A stretch of DNA of 64,000 nucleotides from Lysobacterales bacterium (GCA_017305055.1 JAFKMZ010000016.1:1-64000); one strand, 5' to 3'. Counted from the stretch's first letter, positions 43,223 through 52,630 are shown. Numbers and translations are program-made. Notes: generated from the letters alone by a model not told the origin.

Positions 43223-43671
43223 GCACGCGCGGGGCCTCGGCTGCCGATGGCGCAGGCGCGCGGAGCGCGCTGGACGGCGTTGTCACCGGCCTGCCCGCGC
43301 CGCTGCACACCTTGCGGTTGCTGGAGCGTGCTGCGCGTACCGGCTTCGACTGGGCCGACGCCCATGACGTGTTGGCCAAGCTGGTGGAGGAAGTGGACGA
43401 GGTGCGCGCCGAGTTTGCCCGCAGCAGCGGTGCCGGTCGGCTGGAAGACGAGATTGGCGACGTGTTGTTCGTCCTGGTCAACCTGACCCGCCACGCCGGC
43501 GTGGATTTCTTCGCCGCGCTGGATCATGCCAATGCCAAGTTCGAACGCCGCTTCCGGCAGATGGAGCAACTGGCCCGGGCCGACGGTGGTGATTTCGCCG
43601 AGCTCGACCTGGCGGCGCAGGAGCGGCTCTGGCAGCGCGTCAAGCAGGCCGAACGCTTACCGTCGCCCTGA
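43219..43671 (+). CDS. mazG: Single-domain MazG nucleotide pyrophosphohydrolase (half length)
   Basis: 150 residues. The metal-binding helix is LVEEVDEVRAE and the second is LEDEIGDVLFVLVNLTRHAG, then ANAKFERRFRQMEQL. These match the C-terminal half of the ~260-residue MazG; the N-terminal half, with its CPWDREQT-type motif, is missing. The GTG start overlaps the cysQ stop (GTGA). In E. coli MazG the C-terminal domain carries activity, so this could still hydrolyse NTPs. Confidence 0.85.
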   Translation: MSTRGASAADGAGARSALDGVVTGLPAPLHTLRLLERAARTGFDWADAHDVLAKLVEEVDEVRAEFARSSGAGRLEDEIGDVLFVLVNLTRHAGVDFFAALDHANAKFERRFRQMEQLARADGGDFAELDLAAQERLWQRVKQAERLPSP

Positions 43672-43919
43672 AGCGCTGCGCCGGCGGTCGTGCCGGTGAG
43701 TACGACTTGCCGGACCGGCGAGGCAATCGACGCGCCAGTCCATTGGCGCTGCGGCTGTCGGAAGCGCGGAGGGCTGCGCTGCATGGATTGACTCCGCGGG
43801 TTGTGGGATGATCGGGACGCTTCCGGCGCGGGGCTGGTAGCGGCCTGCAGATTCCTGCCGTGCCCGCAATGCCTTGCATCCCTGGCATCGAGCCGAGCCG
43901 ATCATCCGAGGAGACCCCC

Positions 43920-44699
43920 ATGCGCCGTCTTTTCATCGCCGCCGTGCTGTCTGCGCCGTTCGCCGCGTTCGCCGCCGGATCGTGCAAGTTCGAGGCCCCG
44001 CGCAACCTGCAACTGGACCTGGCCGGTGTGCGCAGCGTGCAGATCGACGTCAACAGCTATGACCTGCACCTGATTGGCGCCGCCGGTACCCGGGGCCTGA
44101 CCCTGGTCGGGCGCGCCTGCGCTTCGGAGCAATCGGCGCTGGATCGACTCACCGTCACCCAGCGGCGCGACGGCGACCAGCTGCTGATCGATATCGGTGG
44201 TGACCGCAAGGCCTCGGGCTTCAGCCTGTTTGGCGGGAACTCCCACACGAGCCTCGACGTCACCGTGAACCTGCCAGCCGGCCTGCCGGTCACTGTGCGC
44301 GTGGGCTCCGGCGATGCCGACGTCCGTGGTGTGCGGGAGCTGCGGAGCACCGTGGGTTCGGGCGAGCTGGACGCGCACCAGATCTCCGGCAAGTTCACCA
44401 CCAGCGTAGGCTCGGGCGATATCGAGGCCAGCGACATCGGCAGCCTGCAGCTGGGTTCAGTGGGCTCAGGTGAATTCAAGGCCGATGGCATCAAAGGTGA
44501 TGCCAGCATAGGCAGCATCGGTTCGGGCGAGGTCACGCTGCGCAACGTGGGTGGCAGCGTGCGCGCCGACACGCTCGGTTCCGGCGAGCTGAGCGTGCAC
44601 GATGTCGGCGGTGATTTCTCGCTCGGTGCCAAGGGCAGCGGCGACGTCGACCACTCCGGAGTCAAGGGCAAGGTCAGCGTGCCACACGCCGGCGATTGA
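43920..44699 (+). CDS. Secreted DUF4097/DUF2807-type beta-repeat protein
   Basis: 259 residues. A signal peptide (cleavage near AFA-AGSC) precedes a beta-rich domain and at least seven units built on (V/L)GSG(D/E), spaced 18-21 residues apart, for example VGSGDADVRGV, VGSGELDAHQI, VGSGDIEASDI. The pattern suggests a right-handed beta-helix or adhesin-like solenoid, possibly surface or periplasmic. Function is unknown. GGAG 8-11 nt upstream supports ATG 43920. The preceding ~250 nt contain nothing recognisable. Confidence 0.78.
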   Translation: MRRLFIAAVLSAPFAAFAAGSCKFEAPRNLQLDLAGVRSVQIDVNSYDLHLIGAAGTRGLTLVGRACASEQSALDRLTVTQRRDGDQLLIDIGGDRKASGFSLFGGNSHTSLDVTVNLPAGLPVTVRVGSGDADVRGVRELRSTVGSGELDAHQISGKFTTSVGSGDIEASDIGSLQLGSVGSGEFKADGIKGDASIGSIGSGEVTLRNVGGSVRADTLGSGELSVHDVGGDFSLGAKGSGDVDHSGVKGKVSVPHAGD

Positions 44700-44830
44700 T
44701 CAGGCAGGCATCAGCAGGAGCCCGCACGCGATCGTGGCGGGTTCCTTCCTTGCGGCGGGCGTTGCCCGGGCGGTTGTGTGTCCCGCATGCCCGCTACCCG
44801 CACGCGCGTCCTCGCGCTGCAGCTGCAGTG

Positions 44831-44856
44831 GTGCGCCGGCAAGCATGCCGGCGCAC
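44831..44856. terminator. Perfect 10-bp hairpin between convergent genes
   Basis: GTGCGCCGGC and GCCGGCGCAC pair perfectly around AAGCAT. It lies between the DUF4097-like gene and the convergent 174-residue gene, so a bidirectional transcription end is likely although no T-run follows. Confidence 0.55.
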
Positions 44857-44871
44857 CGCAAGTCGCCAGAT

Positions 44872-45396
44872 TCAGCTGGTCGGGCCGGTCGAGGTGGCCG
44901 GCGTGCCGGTGCCCTGGCGCTGCTGCTGCCATTTGCTGCGCATCTGCTCCCGCTCGCTGCGCATCTTGGCGGCGTTCGCCAGGTTCTCGTCCAGGCTCTT
45001 GCGCAAGGTGGCAATGGCCTGGTCGACATTGGTCGGGCGGGCCTGCAACCGGGCCAGGCGGTGGTAGACGTAGTTGCGCACGCGCGGATCCTGCGAGCGG
45101 GCCAGGACGTCGTTGTATACCGCAGTCAGGTCCTTGCTGCGGCCGGCCTCCATGTACAGGCGCTCCAGGCTGCGCAGGTCGCTGATCACGCCGCTGCGTC
45201 CGTGGCCGGCGCCCTGGCGCCATGGATGGTGGAACGTTCGCGCCATGGACCCGGCATGCGGGCGTGGCGTGGTCTGTCCCGCACTCGCGCCTGCATTCGC
45301 GGTCGGTGCAGGCGGCTGGGTCTGGGCCATCGCGAACGACGTCGCGCCGGCAAGCAGGGCGGCGAGGGCAGCGGCAAGCAGGGTGGTGCGATGCAT
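44872..45396 (-). CDS. Periplasmic protein of unknown function
   Basis: 174 residues. A signal peptide ends near AMA-QTQPP. A Pro/Ala-rich linker is followed by a helical region (SLERLYMEAGRSKDLTAVYNDVL, YVYHRLARLQARP, IATLRKSLDENLANAAKMR) reminiscent of TPR-like packing, then a basic Gln-rich tail. No known family was recognised. GGAGA precedes the ATG. It follows the ybbA-ybbP transporter genes after 115 nt. Confidence 0.65.
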   Translation of the reverse strand: MHRTTLLAAALAALLAGATSFAMAQTQPPAPTANAGASAGQTTPRPHAGSMARTFHHPWRQGAGHGRSGVISDLRSLERLYMEAGRSKDLTAVYNDVLARSQDPRVRNYVYHRLARLQARPTNVDQAIATLRKSLDENLANAAKMRSEREQMRSKWQQQRQGTGTPATSTGPTS

Positions 45397-45511
45397 GTTC
45401 GATCTCCGTGGGATGCCAATGCTGGCTTGGAGGAAAAACGTGTCCGCACTGCAGACGTTGACCCTGCCGGTTACGCACGCTTCAGTTCCAGCACACCCGC
45501 CAGGTGACCGT

Positions 45512-47995
45512 TCAGGCCTGCCGAAGCAGCCGTATCGGTGGTGTGCGGCTGGCCTTGCGCGTGCCTGCCAGGCCCACCAGCATGACCAGCACCGCGGCCC
45601 CGGCAGTGGCACCGACCAGCGGCCACAGCGGCGGCACGAAGGCCTCGACATGGAAGACGGCCTGGGCCAGCCACAGGCCGGTACCGACCGCGCCGCACGC
45701 GGCGGTGAGTCCGGCCACCAGGCCGAGCATGGCGAACTCGCATGCCGCGGCGATGCGCAACTGCACGCGGCTGGCGCCCAGGGTGCGCAGCAGGGCGGCT
45801 TCGTGCTGGCGTTCGGCCGCGCTGGCGGCCAGTGCGGCGGCCAGCACCAGGGCGCCGGCGAGCAGACTGAAACCGAGGATCCAGCGCACTGCACTGCTGA
45901 CCCGGTCGACGATGCCGCGTACCTGGTCGAGCAGGGAATCGACGTCGATCAGGCTGAGGTTGGCGTACTCGCGCGACAAGGGGGCCAGTGCGCCGGCGCG
46001 GCCGGCCGGCAGGTGGAAGCTGGCCAGCCAGGTGTGCGGCAGGTCGCCGGCGTGCGCGGGATCGAGCAGCAGGAAGAAGTTGACGCGGAACGAACTCCAG
46101 TCGACTTCGCGGATGCTGCCCACACTGGCCACCAGCTGGCGCTCGCCGACGTCGAAGCCGAGCCGGTCGCCGAGATGCAGGTCGAAGCGATCGCGCCAAG
46201 TAGTATCGATGGAAACCTCGGCTTGTGGCGGGTCGGCCCCCGCCCAGACGCCGGCCACGACCTGGTTGGCCGGCGGCAGCTCGCCAGTCCAGGACAGGCG
46301 CAGCTGGCGGTCAGCCCATTCCTTGGCGCGTGGGTCGGTGAAATCCATCTGGTCGACGGGGCGGCCGTTGATCGTGGTGAGCTTGCCCACGGCCAGCGGC
46401 AGCATGTTGAGCTGGTCGGCTCCCAGCGCGCCAAGTGCGCGCGCAAAACCTTCGCGCTGGTCGCTCTGCAGGTTCAGCGCGAACCAGTTCGGCGTGTCCG
46501 CCGGCAGCTCCTGGCGCCAGCCCTGCAGCAGCGCCGGGGCGATGATGGCCAGCACCAGCAGCGCGCACAGACCGAGGCTCAGGGCGGTGGCCTGGATCAC
46601 GCTGAGCAGACGCCGGCGGGACAAGGCCGCAAGCCCCAGGCGCAGGGCTGGATGGGCGCCTGGTGCCGCATGCCGCGCCAGCCACAGCAGGGCGGCCGCC
46701 AGCAGTGCCGCGCCGATGGCGACGGCGGCCAGGCTGCCGGCCAGGATCGCTGCCAGCTTGAACGAGCCGCTCTGCTTCCAGATCAGGGCCAGGGCCACCA
46801 GCACCGGCAGTGCGTACCAGCTATCGAAGCGTCGCGACGGGCGGCTCGCGATCTGGCGGAATACGGCCATGGGTGGAACTTGCGCCAGGCGTGCCAGTGG
46901 CGGCAGGGCAAAGCCGACCAGTACCGCCACCCCCAGGGCCGCCGCGGCCACCGCCGGCAGCACCGGCAGCACGGTCGGCAGCGCCCCGAACAAGGTGCTG
47001 GCGAAGTGCCAGGCGAACCCTGCTGTGGCAAGGGCGAATACGATGCCGAGTGCGGCCATGGGTACGGCCATCAGCGCCAGCGTGCCCAGCACCAGACCCA
47101 GCACCTGCCGGCGCGAGGCGCCCATGGCGCGCAGCAGGGCAATTTCAGGGGTCTTGCGGCGGGCATAGCGCTGCGCGGACAGCGCAATCGCCACCCCGGC
47201 AAGCAGCGCCGACAGCAGTGCGGTCAGGCGCAGGAACGCGCCGGCGCGGTCAAATGCGCTGCGCATACGCTGCTGGGTTTGCTCCGGGGTCACCAGTTCG
47301 GCGCCCTGCGGCAGGTTCGTTGCCTCGGCCCAACTGCGCCAACTGCGCACCGCATCAGGTGCGCCGGCCAGCAGCAATTGGCGGCGGACCCGGCTGCCCG
47401 CGCCGAGCAGCCCTGCCTGCTCGGCATCGGCCAGGCTCATCATGGCGCGCGGGGCCAGGGCCAGCAGCTGCCCGCCGTCCGGCTGGCGCAGCAGCTCGGC
47501 GCCGATACGGAGCTCCATGCCGCCGAGCTGCACGGCCTGCCCGACGCGCAGATCCAGCGCCACCAGGGCGCGATGGTCGAGGTAGACCGTACCGGCGGTT
47601 GGCGCGCGTCCGGCCAAGTTCTGGCCGGCGGTGCCGGCCAATTCCAGCTTGCCGCGCAACGGATACGCAGCGTCGGTGGCCAGCACGTCGAGCAGTTGGG
47701 TCTGCCCATGGGCGAAGGCGACGCTGGGGAAACTCGCCGTCCACGCTGCGCGCAATCCACGCTGTGCAGCCGCGTCGGCAAAAGCTGCGGGAATCGTCTG
47801 GGGCGAGGAGACACCGATGTCGCCGCCGATCAGCTCGGCGGCGCTGGCCAGCATGCCGCGCTCGATCCGCGCGCTCAGCGTCGCCACCACGCCGAGTGCC
47901 ACCACGGCCAGCAGCAGCGAGGCGGCCAGCGTACGCAGTTCGGGGAGGTGCCATTCGCGCCGCAGGGTACGGAAAACCAGCAGCAGCATGCTCAC
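45512..47995 (-). CDS. ybbP: YbbP-like ABC transporter permease (FtsX/MacB fold)
   Basis: 827 residues. One N-terminal membrane segment, two periplasmic regions and about nine further membrane helices in two FtsX domains (near residues 255-420 and 695-820), including the YARRKTPEIALLRAMGASRRQV and ERQHEAALLRTLGASRVQL motifs. YbbAP-type transporters are thought to move or extract hydrophobic compounds from the membrane. It overlaps ybbA by 4 nt and is probably its partner. Confidence 0.9.
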   Translation of the reverse strand: MSMLLLVFRTLRREWHLPELRTLAASLLLAVVALGVVATLSARIERGMLASAAELIGGDIGVSSPQTIPAAFADAAAQRGLRAAWTASFPSVAFAHGQTQLLDVLATDAAYPLRGKLELAGTAGQNLAGRAPTAGTVYLDHRALVALDLRVGQAVQLGGMELRIGAELLRQPDGGQLLALAPRAMMSLADAEQAGLLGAGSRVRRQLLLAGAPDAVRSWRSWAEATNLPQGAELVTPEQTQQRMRSAFDRAGAFLRLTALLSALLAGVAIALSAQRYARRKTPEIALLRAMGASRRQVLGLVLGTLALMAVPMAALGIVFALATAGFAWHFASTLFGALPTVLPVLPAVAAAALGVAVLVGFALPPLARLAQVPPMAVFRQIASRPSRRFDSWYALPVLVALALIWKQSGSFKLAAILAGSLAAVAIGAALLAAALLWLARHAAPGAHPALRLGLAALSRRRLLSVIQATALSLGLCALLVLAIIAPALLQGWRQELPADTPNWFALNLQSDQREGFARALGALGADQLNMLPLAVGKLTTINGRPVDQMDFTDPRAKEWADRQLRLSWTGELPPANQVVAGVWAGADPPQAEVSIDTTWRDRFDLHLGDRLGFDVGERQLVASVGSIREVDWSSFRVNFFLLLDPAHAGDLPHTWLASFHLPAGRAGALAPLSREYANLSLIDVDSLLDQVRGIVDRVSSAVRWILGFSLLAGALVLAAALAASAAERQHEAALLRTLGASRVQLRIAAACEFAMLGLVAGLTAACGAVGTGLWLAQAVFHVEAFVPPLWPLVGATAGAAVLVMLVGLAGTRKASRTPPIRLLRQA

Positions 47996-48690
47996 GCCAC
48001 CCTGGCTTCGGCATCCAGCCGGTGGCCGGCTTCCAGCTCCATGTGCCGCGTGCAGCGCGCTGCAAGGTGCTGGTCGTGGGTCACCAGCACCAGGGTGGTA
48101 TGGCGCTCGCGGTTGAGTGTGAACAGGAGTTCGCTGATGTGCTCACCGGTGCGCTGGTCCAGGTTGCCTGTGGGCTCGTCCGCAAACAGCACGCGGGGAC
48201 CATGGACGAAGGCGCGGGCTATGGCCACGCGCTGCTGCTCGCCGCCGGACAACTGGGCCGGGTAATGCCTGCGCCGGGCGCCCAGGCCGACGGCCGCCAG
48301 GGCCTCGCTGGCCCGAGGGCGGGCCTCGCGTTGGCGCTCCAGTTCCAGCGGCAACATGACGTTTTCTTCCGCGGTGAGGGCGGGCAGCAGGTGGAAGGAC
48401 TGGAACACGAAGCCCACCAGGCGCCGCCGCAGACGGGCGCGGGCTTCCTCATCCAGTTCCTGCAAGGCCTGTCCGTCCAGCTCGATCTGCCCGGAGCTCG
48501 GCAGGTCCAGCCCGGCGAGCAGGCCGAGCAGGGTCGTCTTGCCCGAGCCGGAGGCGCCGACAATGGCGAAGCTCTCTCCGCGCCGAACCTCGAGGCTCAC
48601 TCCGCAGAGAATGTCGAGCACGCCCTCCGGGCCGCTGACCGACTTGCTAACATCGCGGGCTGCGAGCAGCAATTTGGATGGATCGCTCAT
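47992..48690 (-). CDS. ybbA: YbbA-like ABC transporter ATPase
   Basis: 232 residues, LolD/MacB-type. Walker A is GASGSGKTT, the signature LSGGEQQRVAIARA and Walker B VLFADEPTGNLD. It energises YbbP. ATG 48690 overlaps head-to-head with the tesA ATG (48689), an arrangement also known for ybbA/tesA in E. coli. The open frame upstream of 48690 is antisense to tesA and is not used. Confidence 0.93.
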   Translation of the reverse strand: MSDPSKLLLAARDVSKSVSGPEGVLDILCGVSLEVRRGESFAIVGASGSGKTTLLGLLAGLDLPSSGQIELDGQALQELDEEARARLRRRLVGFVFQSFHLLPALTAEENVMLPLELERQREARPRASEALAAVGLGARRRHYPAQLSGGEQQRVAIARAFVHGPRVLFADEPTGNLDQRTGEHISELLFTLNRERHTTLVLVTHDQHLAARCTRHMELEAGHRLDAEARVA

Positions 48691-49348
48691 GCGCGGGTGC
48701 CTGGTCTGGTGGTTGGGTTGCATCCTGCTGGCGCTGGCCGGTAGTGCCGGCGCAGCGGTGCCGTCGCCCGCGACGACGTCCAGGACCGTTCTGGTACTGG
48801 GCGACTCGCTGTCGGCGGCGCACAACATTCCATTGGCATCCGGGTGGGTGCACTTGCTCGATGTGCGTCTTGGCAAGATGGTACCGGAGCGGCGCGTGGT
48901 CAATGCCAGCATCAGTGGCGAGACCTCCCTGAGCGGCCGCAACCGCCTGCCGACCTTGCTTGAGCAATACCATCCGGCCGTGCTGGTGCTGGAACTCGGT
49001 GCCAACGACGGCCTGCGCGGCCTGCCGCTCGACCGTCTTCGCGACAATCTGGCGGCCATGCTGGACATGGCGCAGCAGGCGCACGTCCGTGTGCTGCTGG
49101 TGGGCATCGAGTTGCCGGTCAATTACGGCCCCCAGTACCGCGACGGCCTGCGCGCGGTATATGCGGACCTGGCCCGGCAGCGCCATGTCGCCCTGGTGCC
49201 CTTCCTGCTCGATGGCATCGCCCAGGACCCGGCGCTGATGCAGGAGGACGGCCTGCACCCGACTGCCGCCGCCCAGGGCCAGGTACTTGGCGTGGTTTGG
49301 CCTCATCTTCAGCCGCTGTTGCAGCAAAAGCCTGCGGATTCACGCTGA
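48689..49348 (+). CDS. tesA: Periplasmic acyl-CoA thioesterase/lysophospholipase (TesA-like SGNH hydrolase)
   Basis: 219 residues. A signal peptide ends near GSAGAAV. SGNH blocks: LVLGDSLSAAHN (Ser nucleophile), ASISGETS (Gly), ELGANDGLRG (Asn) and EDGLHPTAAAQ (Asp-x-x-His). It hydrolyses thioesters and esters of fatty acids in the periplasm. It is divergent from ybbA with overlapping start codons, which suggests joint control and a related lipid substrate. Confidence 0.93.
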   Translation: MRGCLVWWLGCILLALAGSAGAAVPSPATTSRTVLVLGDSLSAAHNIPLASGWVHLLDVRLGKMVPERRVVNASISGETSLSGRNRLPTLLEQYHPAVLVLELGANDGLRGLPLDRLRDNLAAMLDMAQQAHVRVLLVGIELPVNYGPQYRDGLRAVYADLARQRHVALVPFLLDGIAQDPALMQEDGLHPTAAAQGQVLGVVWPHLQPLLQQKPADSR

Positions 49349-49366
49349 CATCACGCACCCTTGCCT

Positions 49367-49388
49367 AGTTTTCACAAACGTGAAGACT
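49367..49388. promoter_or_regulatory. Inverted repeat before the OmpR-type regulator
   Basis: AGTTTTCAC-AAAC-GTGAAGACT is a 9-bp inverted repeat with one mismatch, located 17 nt before the regulator's ATG. It could be an operator (possibly autoregulatory) or a small hairpin after tesA. Confidence 0.35.
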
Positions 49389-49404
49389 GGTAGTGGAGGA
49401 CGTC

Positions 49405-50136
49405 ATGACCGTGCATGAAGAGCAAGCCGGGCTGATCCTGTTGATCGAGGACAACAGGAGTATCGCTGAAATGGTCGGGGAGTTCCTGGAAGATCAAGGC
49501 TATTCCGTGGATTACGCCGCAGATGGCGTCAGTGGCCTGCATCTGGCGGTGGCCAACAGCTATGACGTGATCGTGCTGGATTTGATGCTGCCTGGCCTGG
49601 ACGGGCTGGAAGTGTGCCGCAAATTGCGCCGCGAGGCGAAAAGCGCCACGCCCGTATTGATGTTGACCGCGCGTGACACGCTGGAAGACAAGCTGGTGGG
49701 CCTGGAAGCTGGCGCCGACGACTATCTGGTCAAGCCCTTCGAGGTACGCGAACTGGAGGCGCGCCTGCGCGCCCTGATCCGCCGCGACCGGCGCCAGGTT
49801 TCCGCCGGGCTGCTCACCGTGGGTGACATGAGCCTGGACACGGCGACCCTGCGCCTGACCCGTGCCGGCCAGGAGCTGACCGTATCGCCGATCGGCCTGA
49901 AGCTGCTGGTGATCCTGATGCGTGAGTCGCCGCGGGTGGTGAGCCGCCGTGACATCGAACGTGAGATCTGGGGCGACATGCTGCCCGACTCGGATACCTT
50001 GCGCTCGCACCTGTACAACCTGCGCCGGGTCATTGACAAACCCTTCGCCCGACCTTTGCTACACACCATCCATTCGGCAGGCTATCGTCTGGCGGATCTC
50101 GATGCGGAGGCTGCGGCCACCGCGGAAGCTGTCTGA
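49405..50136 (+). CDS. OmpR/PhoB-family response regulator
   Basis: 243 residues. The receiver has LLIEDNRSIAEM, phosphoacceptor VIVLDLMLPGLDG and DDYLVKPFE. A winged-helix DNA-binding domain follows (VVSRRDIEREIWGD, RSHLYNLRRVIDKP, TIHSAGYRL). It would control transcription after phosphorylation by the adjacent kinase. ATG 49405 follows GGAGG at 7 nt; the upstream GTG at 49393 is not needed. Eighteen bases separate it from the kinase gene. The regulon is unknown. Confidence 0.92.
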   Translation: MTVHEEQAGLILLIEDNRSIAEMVGEFLEDQGYSVDYAADGVSGLHLAVANSYDVIVLDLMLPGLDGLEVCRKLRREAKSATPVLMLTARDTLEDKLVGLEAGADDYLVKPFEVRELEARLRALIRRDRRQVSAGLLTVGDMSLDTATLRLTRAGQELTVSPIGLKLLVILMRESPRVVSRRDIEREIWGDMLPDSDTLRSHLYNLRRVIDKPFARPLLHTIHSAGYRLADLDAEAAATAEAV

Positions 50137-50154
50137 CCTCCAGCGGGAAGCGTC

Positions 50155-51198
50155 ATGCACAGAGTGCGCGCGAAACAAGCCGTGAGGCGCACTGGATTTT
50201 TTCATGTCCGCAGTGCCTGCGTCTTCCTGCTGCTGGGCGTGGCCGTCATCAGTGTGAGCCTGCTCGGCATTCGCGGACAGGCGCCGGCGGTGGCGGTAGT
50301 GGTGGTCATCCTGTTCGCCGTGTGGCTGGCCTGGCTGGCGGTTTCGCGCGAGTGGCAGGCCGTGCGCCAGCTGGCCCGTGCGGTGGGGCACCTGGAAGCC
50401 GGACGTCCGGGTACGACGACATCCGATCTGGACGCCCTGTCGCGGTCGACCGACACCGACATTGCCACCTTGGCGGGCGGGGTGCATGCACTGGCAACGC
50501 GCGTCGTGGACAGTACCCAGCGGGAACACCAGTTCACCCGTGACGTCAGCCATGAGCTGCGCAGCCCGCTCACGGTGGTGAAGATATCGGTGGATCGCTT
50601 GCTCGATTCCCCGCAGCTCGGGACCGAGGATTTGCGTGCTGCACGCAACATCCGCCAGGCCAGCCTGGAGCTGGAGGTCATGGTGGAAGCGTTGCTGGCG
50701 CTGGCCCGCGGTCCCGACTTGCGGGTCGGTGAAGAGCGCTTCGTGGCCAATGAAGTGGTGCATTGGGTGGTGGCGAATGCCCGCGAGCGCCTGTTCGGCC
50801 GCCCAGTGGAACTGAGGTTGGACGAGTCGGCGCGTTTCGCCCTGGAAGGTTCGGCCCGGGGCTTTGCGGTGTTGTGCGGTCAGCTGATCCGCAATGCGTA
50901 TCAGCAGACCGACAGCGGCTTGATCGAAATCCACCTGAGCCCGCAGATGCTCAGCGTAAGCAATACGGTCGCGCCTCCGGTGACCCAGGCAACCCGTTCG
51001 CACCAGGCTCGCGCGGCAAGCCGGCACGGTTTCGAGCTGAGCATTGCGCATCGCATCAGCGACCGCTTTGCCTGGCCGCTCGAGCTGGACAACGAGGGCG
51101 ACGAATCGCGCAATGTCGCGCGGATCAGCTTTTCCCGCTGGTTTCCGCCCGAGTCCGTCGACGCCCCGCTGCAAGACAGGATGAAAGTGGCGAATTGA
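50155..51198 (+). CDS. Sensor histidine kinase with eroded ATP-binding glycine boxes
   Basis: 347 residues. Two membrane segments (about 18-38 and 44-64) are separated by almost no periplasmic loop, so sensing is probably intramembrane. A HAMP-like linker precedes the H box FTRDVSHELRSPLTVV. The N box LIRNAYQQT is present. Where DxGxG and GxGLG are expected, VSNTVAPP and HGFELSIAHRI appear. Pairs with the preceding regulator. ATP binding may be weak or variant. Confidence 0.85.
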   Translation: MHRVRAKQAVRRTGFFHVRSACVFLLLGVAVISVSLLGIRGQAPAVAVVVVILFAVWLAWLAVSREWQAVRQLARAVGHLEAGRPGTTTSDLDALSRSTDTDIATLAGGVHALATRVVDSTQREHQFTRDVSHELRSPLTVVKISVDRLLDSPQLGTEDLRAARNIRQASLELEVMVEALLALARGPDLRVGEERFVANEVVHWVVANARERLFGRPVELRLDESARFALEGSARGFAVLCGQLIRNAYQQTDSGLIEIHLSPQMLSVSNTVAPPVTQATRSHQARAASRHGFELSIAHRISDRFAWPLELDNEGDESRNVARISFSRWFPPESVDAPLQDRMKVAN

Positions 51199-51280
51199 AC
51201 GGCGCTGCCGCGGTTCCATCCACCGCGCCCGTCCCCATGGCTTGGTTTGCCGCGTCGCCGTTATTTTTGCCGCCGAACCT

Positions 51281-52630
51281 TCATTTCAAACCCACGGTGA
51301 AGGCGCAGCCGGTCTTGGCCCGCACGTCCTCCACGCTCACGCCGTCGTTGAGTTCGATGAGGGTGAGGCCGCGGCCCTTGTCGACCTCGAACACGCACAG
51401 GTCGGTGATGACGAGGTCCACGACCTGCTTGCCGGTGAGCGGCAGGTCGCAGGCGTCCTTGATCTTCGGTGAGCCGTCCTTCGCGCAGTGTTCCATCAGC
51501 ACCACCACGCGCTTGACGCCGCTGACCAGGTCCATGGCGCCACCTGGCCCCTTCACCATCTTGCCCGGGATCATCCAGTTCGCCAGGTCACCGCCCGCCG
51601 AGACCTCCATGCCGCCCAGGATGGCGAGATCGATGTGGCCGCCGCGGATCATGGCGAAGGAATCCGCGCTGGAGAAGAATGCCGAGCCGGGCAGGGTGGT
51701 GATGGTCTGCTTGCCGGCGTTGATCAGGTCGGGATCGATCTGGTCCTCGGTCGGGAAGGGGCCGATGCCGAGCAGGCCATTCTCCGACTGCAGCACCACG
51801 TTCACCCCCTCGGGGATGTAGTTGGCCACCATGGTCGGGATGCCGATGCCGAGGTTCACGTAGAAGCCGTCCTGCAGCTCCTGCGCGGCACGCTTGGCCA
51901 TCGCCACGCGCGTTGGGTTTTCCTTGCCGGCAGGCACACCGGACAGGGTGCGGAACTCGATGCGCTTCTCGTACTTTTCGCCCTGCACGATGCGGTCGAC
52001 GTAGATGCCGGGCACATGGATGTTGTTCGGGTCCAGCTCGCCGACCGGCACCAGGTGCTCGACCTCGGCCACGCAGGCCTTGCCGCAGGTGGCGATCATC
52101 GGGTTGAAGTTGCGCGCGGTCTCGCGGAACACCAGGTTGCCGTGGGCGTCACCCTTCCACGCCTTGACGATGGACAGGTCCGCGTGCAGTGCCTCTTCGA
52201 GCACGTACTCCTTGCCGTCGAAGACTTTGGTTTCCTTGCCCTCGGCAAGCTTGGTGCCGAACGCCGTACGCGTATAGAAACCGGGGATGCCGGCGCCGCC
52301 GGCGCGCAGCTTCTCCGCCAGCGTGCCCTGCGGGATGAGGTGCAGGTCCAGCTCGCCGGCCAGGGTCTGGCGCTCGAATTCCTTGTTCTCGCCGACGTAG
52401 GAGGCGTACACGCGCTTGACCTGGTGCGTCTTCAGCAGTGGCCCCATGCCAAAGTCGTCGACACCGGCATTGTTGCCGATGATGGTGAGGTCCCTGGTGC
52501 CGGCCGCGAGCAGGGCGCCGATCAGGTTCTCCGGAATGCCGCACAGGCCGAAGCCACCAGCCGCAATGGTCATGCCATCGGACAACAGGCCCTCCAGGGC
52601 CTTGGCAGCGCTGGGTTGAACCTTGTTCAT
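51281..52630 (-). CDS. 3-oxoacid CoA-transferase, A and B subunits fused
   Basis: 449 residues. Residues 1-225 are subunit A ([24 protein letters not shown]), and residues 240-449 subunit B ([14 protein letters not shown], catalytic Glu in [11 protein letters not shown]). It transfers CoA between succinyl-CoA and acetoacetate or a related 3-oxoacid. Most bacteria encode the subunits separately; the fused form resembles mitochondrial SCOT. No ketone-body or beta-ketoadipate genes are adjacent, so the acceptor is open. Confidence 0.9.
   Translation of the reverse strand: MNKVQPSAAKALEGLLSDGMTIAAGGFGLCGIPENLIGALLAAGTRDLTIIGNNAGVDDFGMGPLLKTHQVKRVYASYVGENKEFERQTLAGELDLHLIPQGTLAEKLRAGGAGIPGFYTRTAFGTKLAEGKETKVFDGKEYVLEEALHADLSIVKAWKGDAHGNLVFRETARNFNPMIATCGKACVAEVEHLVPVGELDPNNIHVPGIYVDRIVQGEKYEKRIEFRTLSGVPAGKENPTRVAMAKRAAQELQDGFYVNLGIGIPTMVANYIPEGVNVVLQSENGLLGIGPFPTEDQIDPDLINAGKQTITTLPGSAFFSSADSFAMIRGGHIDLAILGGMEVSAGGDLANWMIPGKMVKGPGGAMDLVSGVKRVVVLMEHCAKDGSPKIKDACDLPLTGKQVVDLVITDLCVFEVDKGRGLTLIELNDGVSVEDVRAKTGCAFTVGLK

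Noticed and set aside
45074..48265. 1063-codon open frame antisense to the ABC permease
   Set aside because: Gly/Gln/Arg-rich low-complexity translation without domains; the minus-strand permease is convincing.
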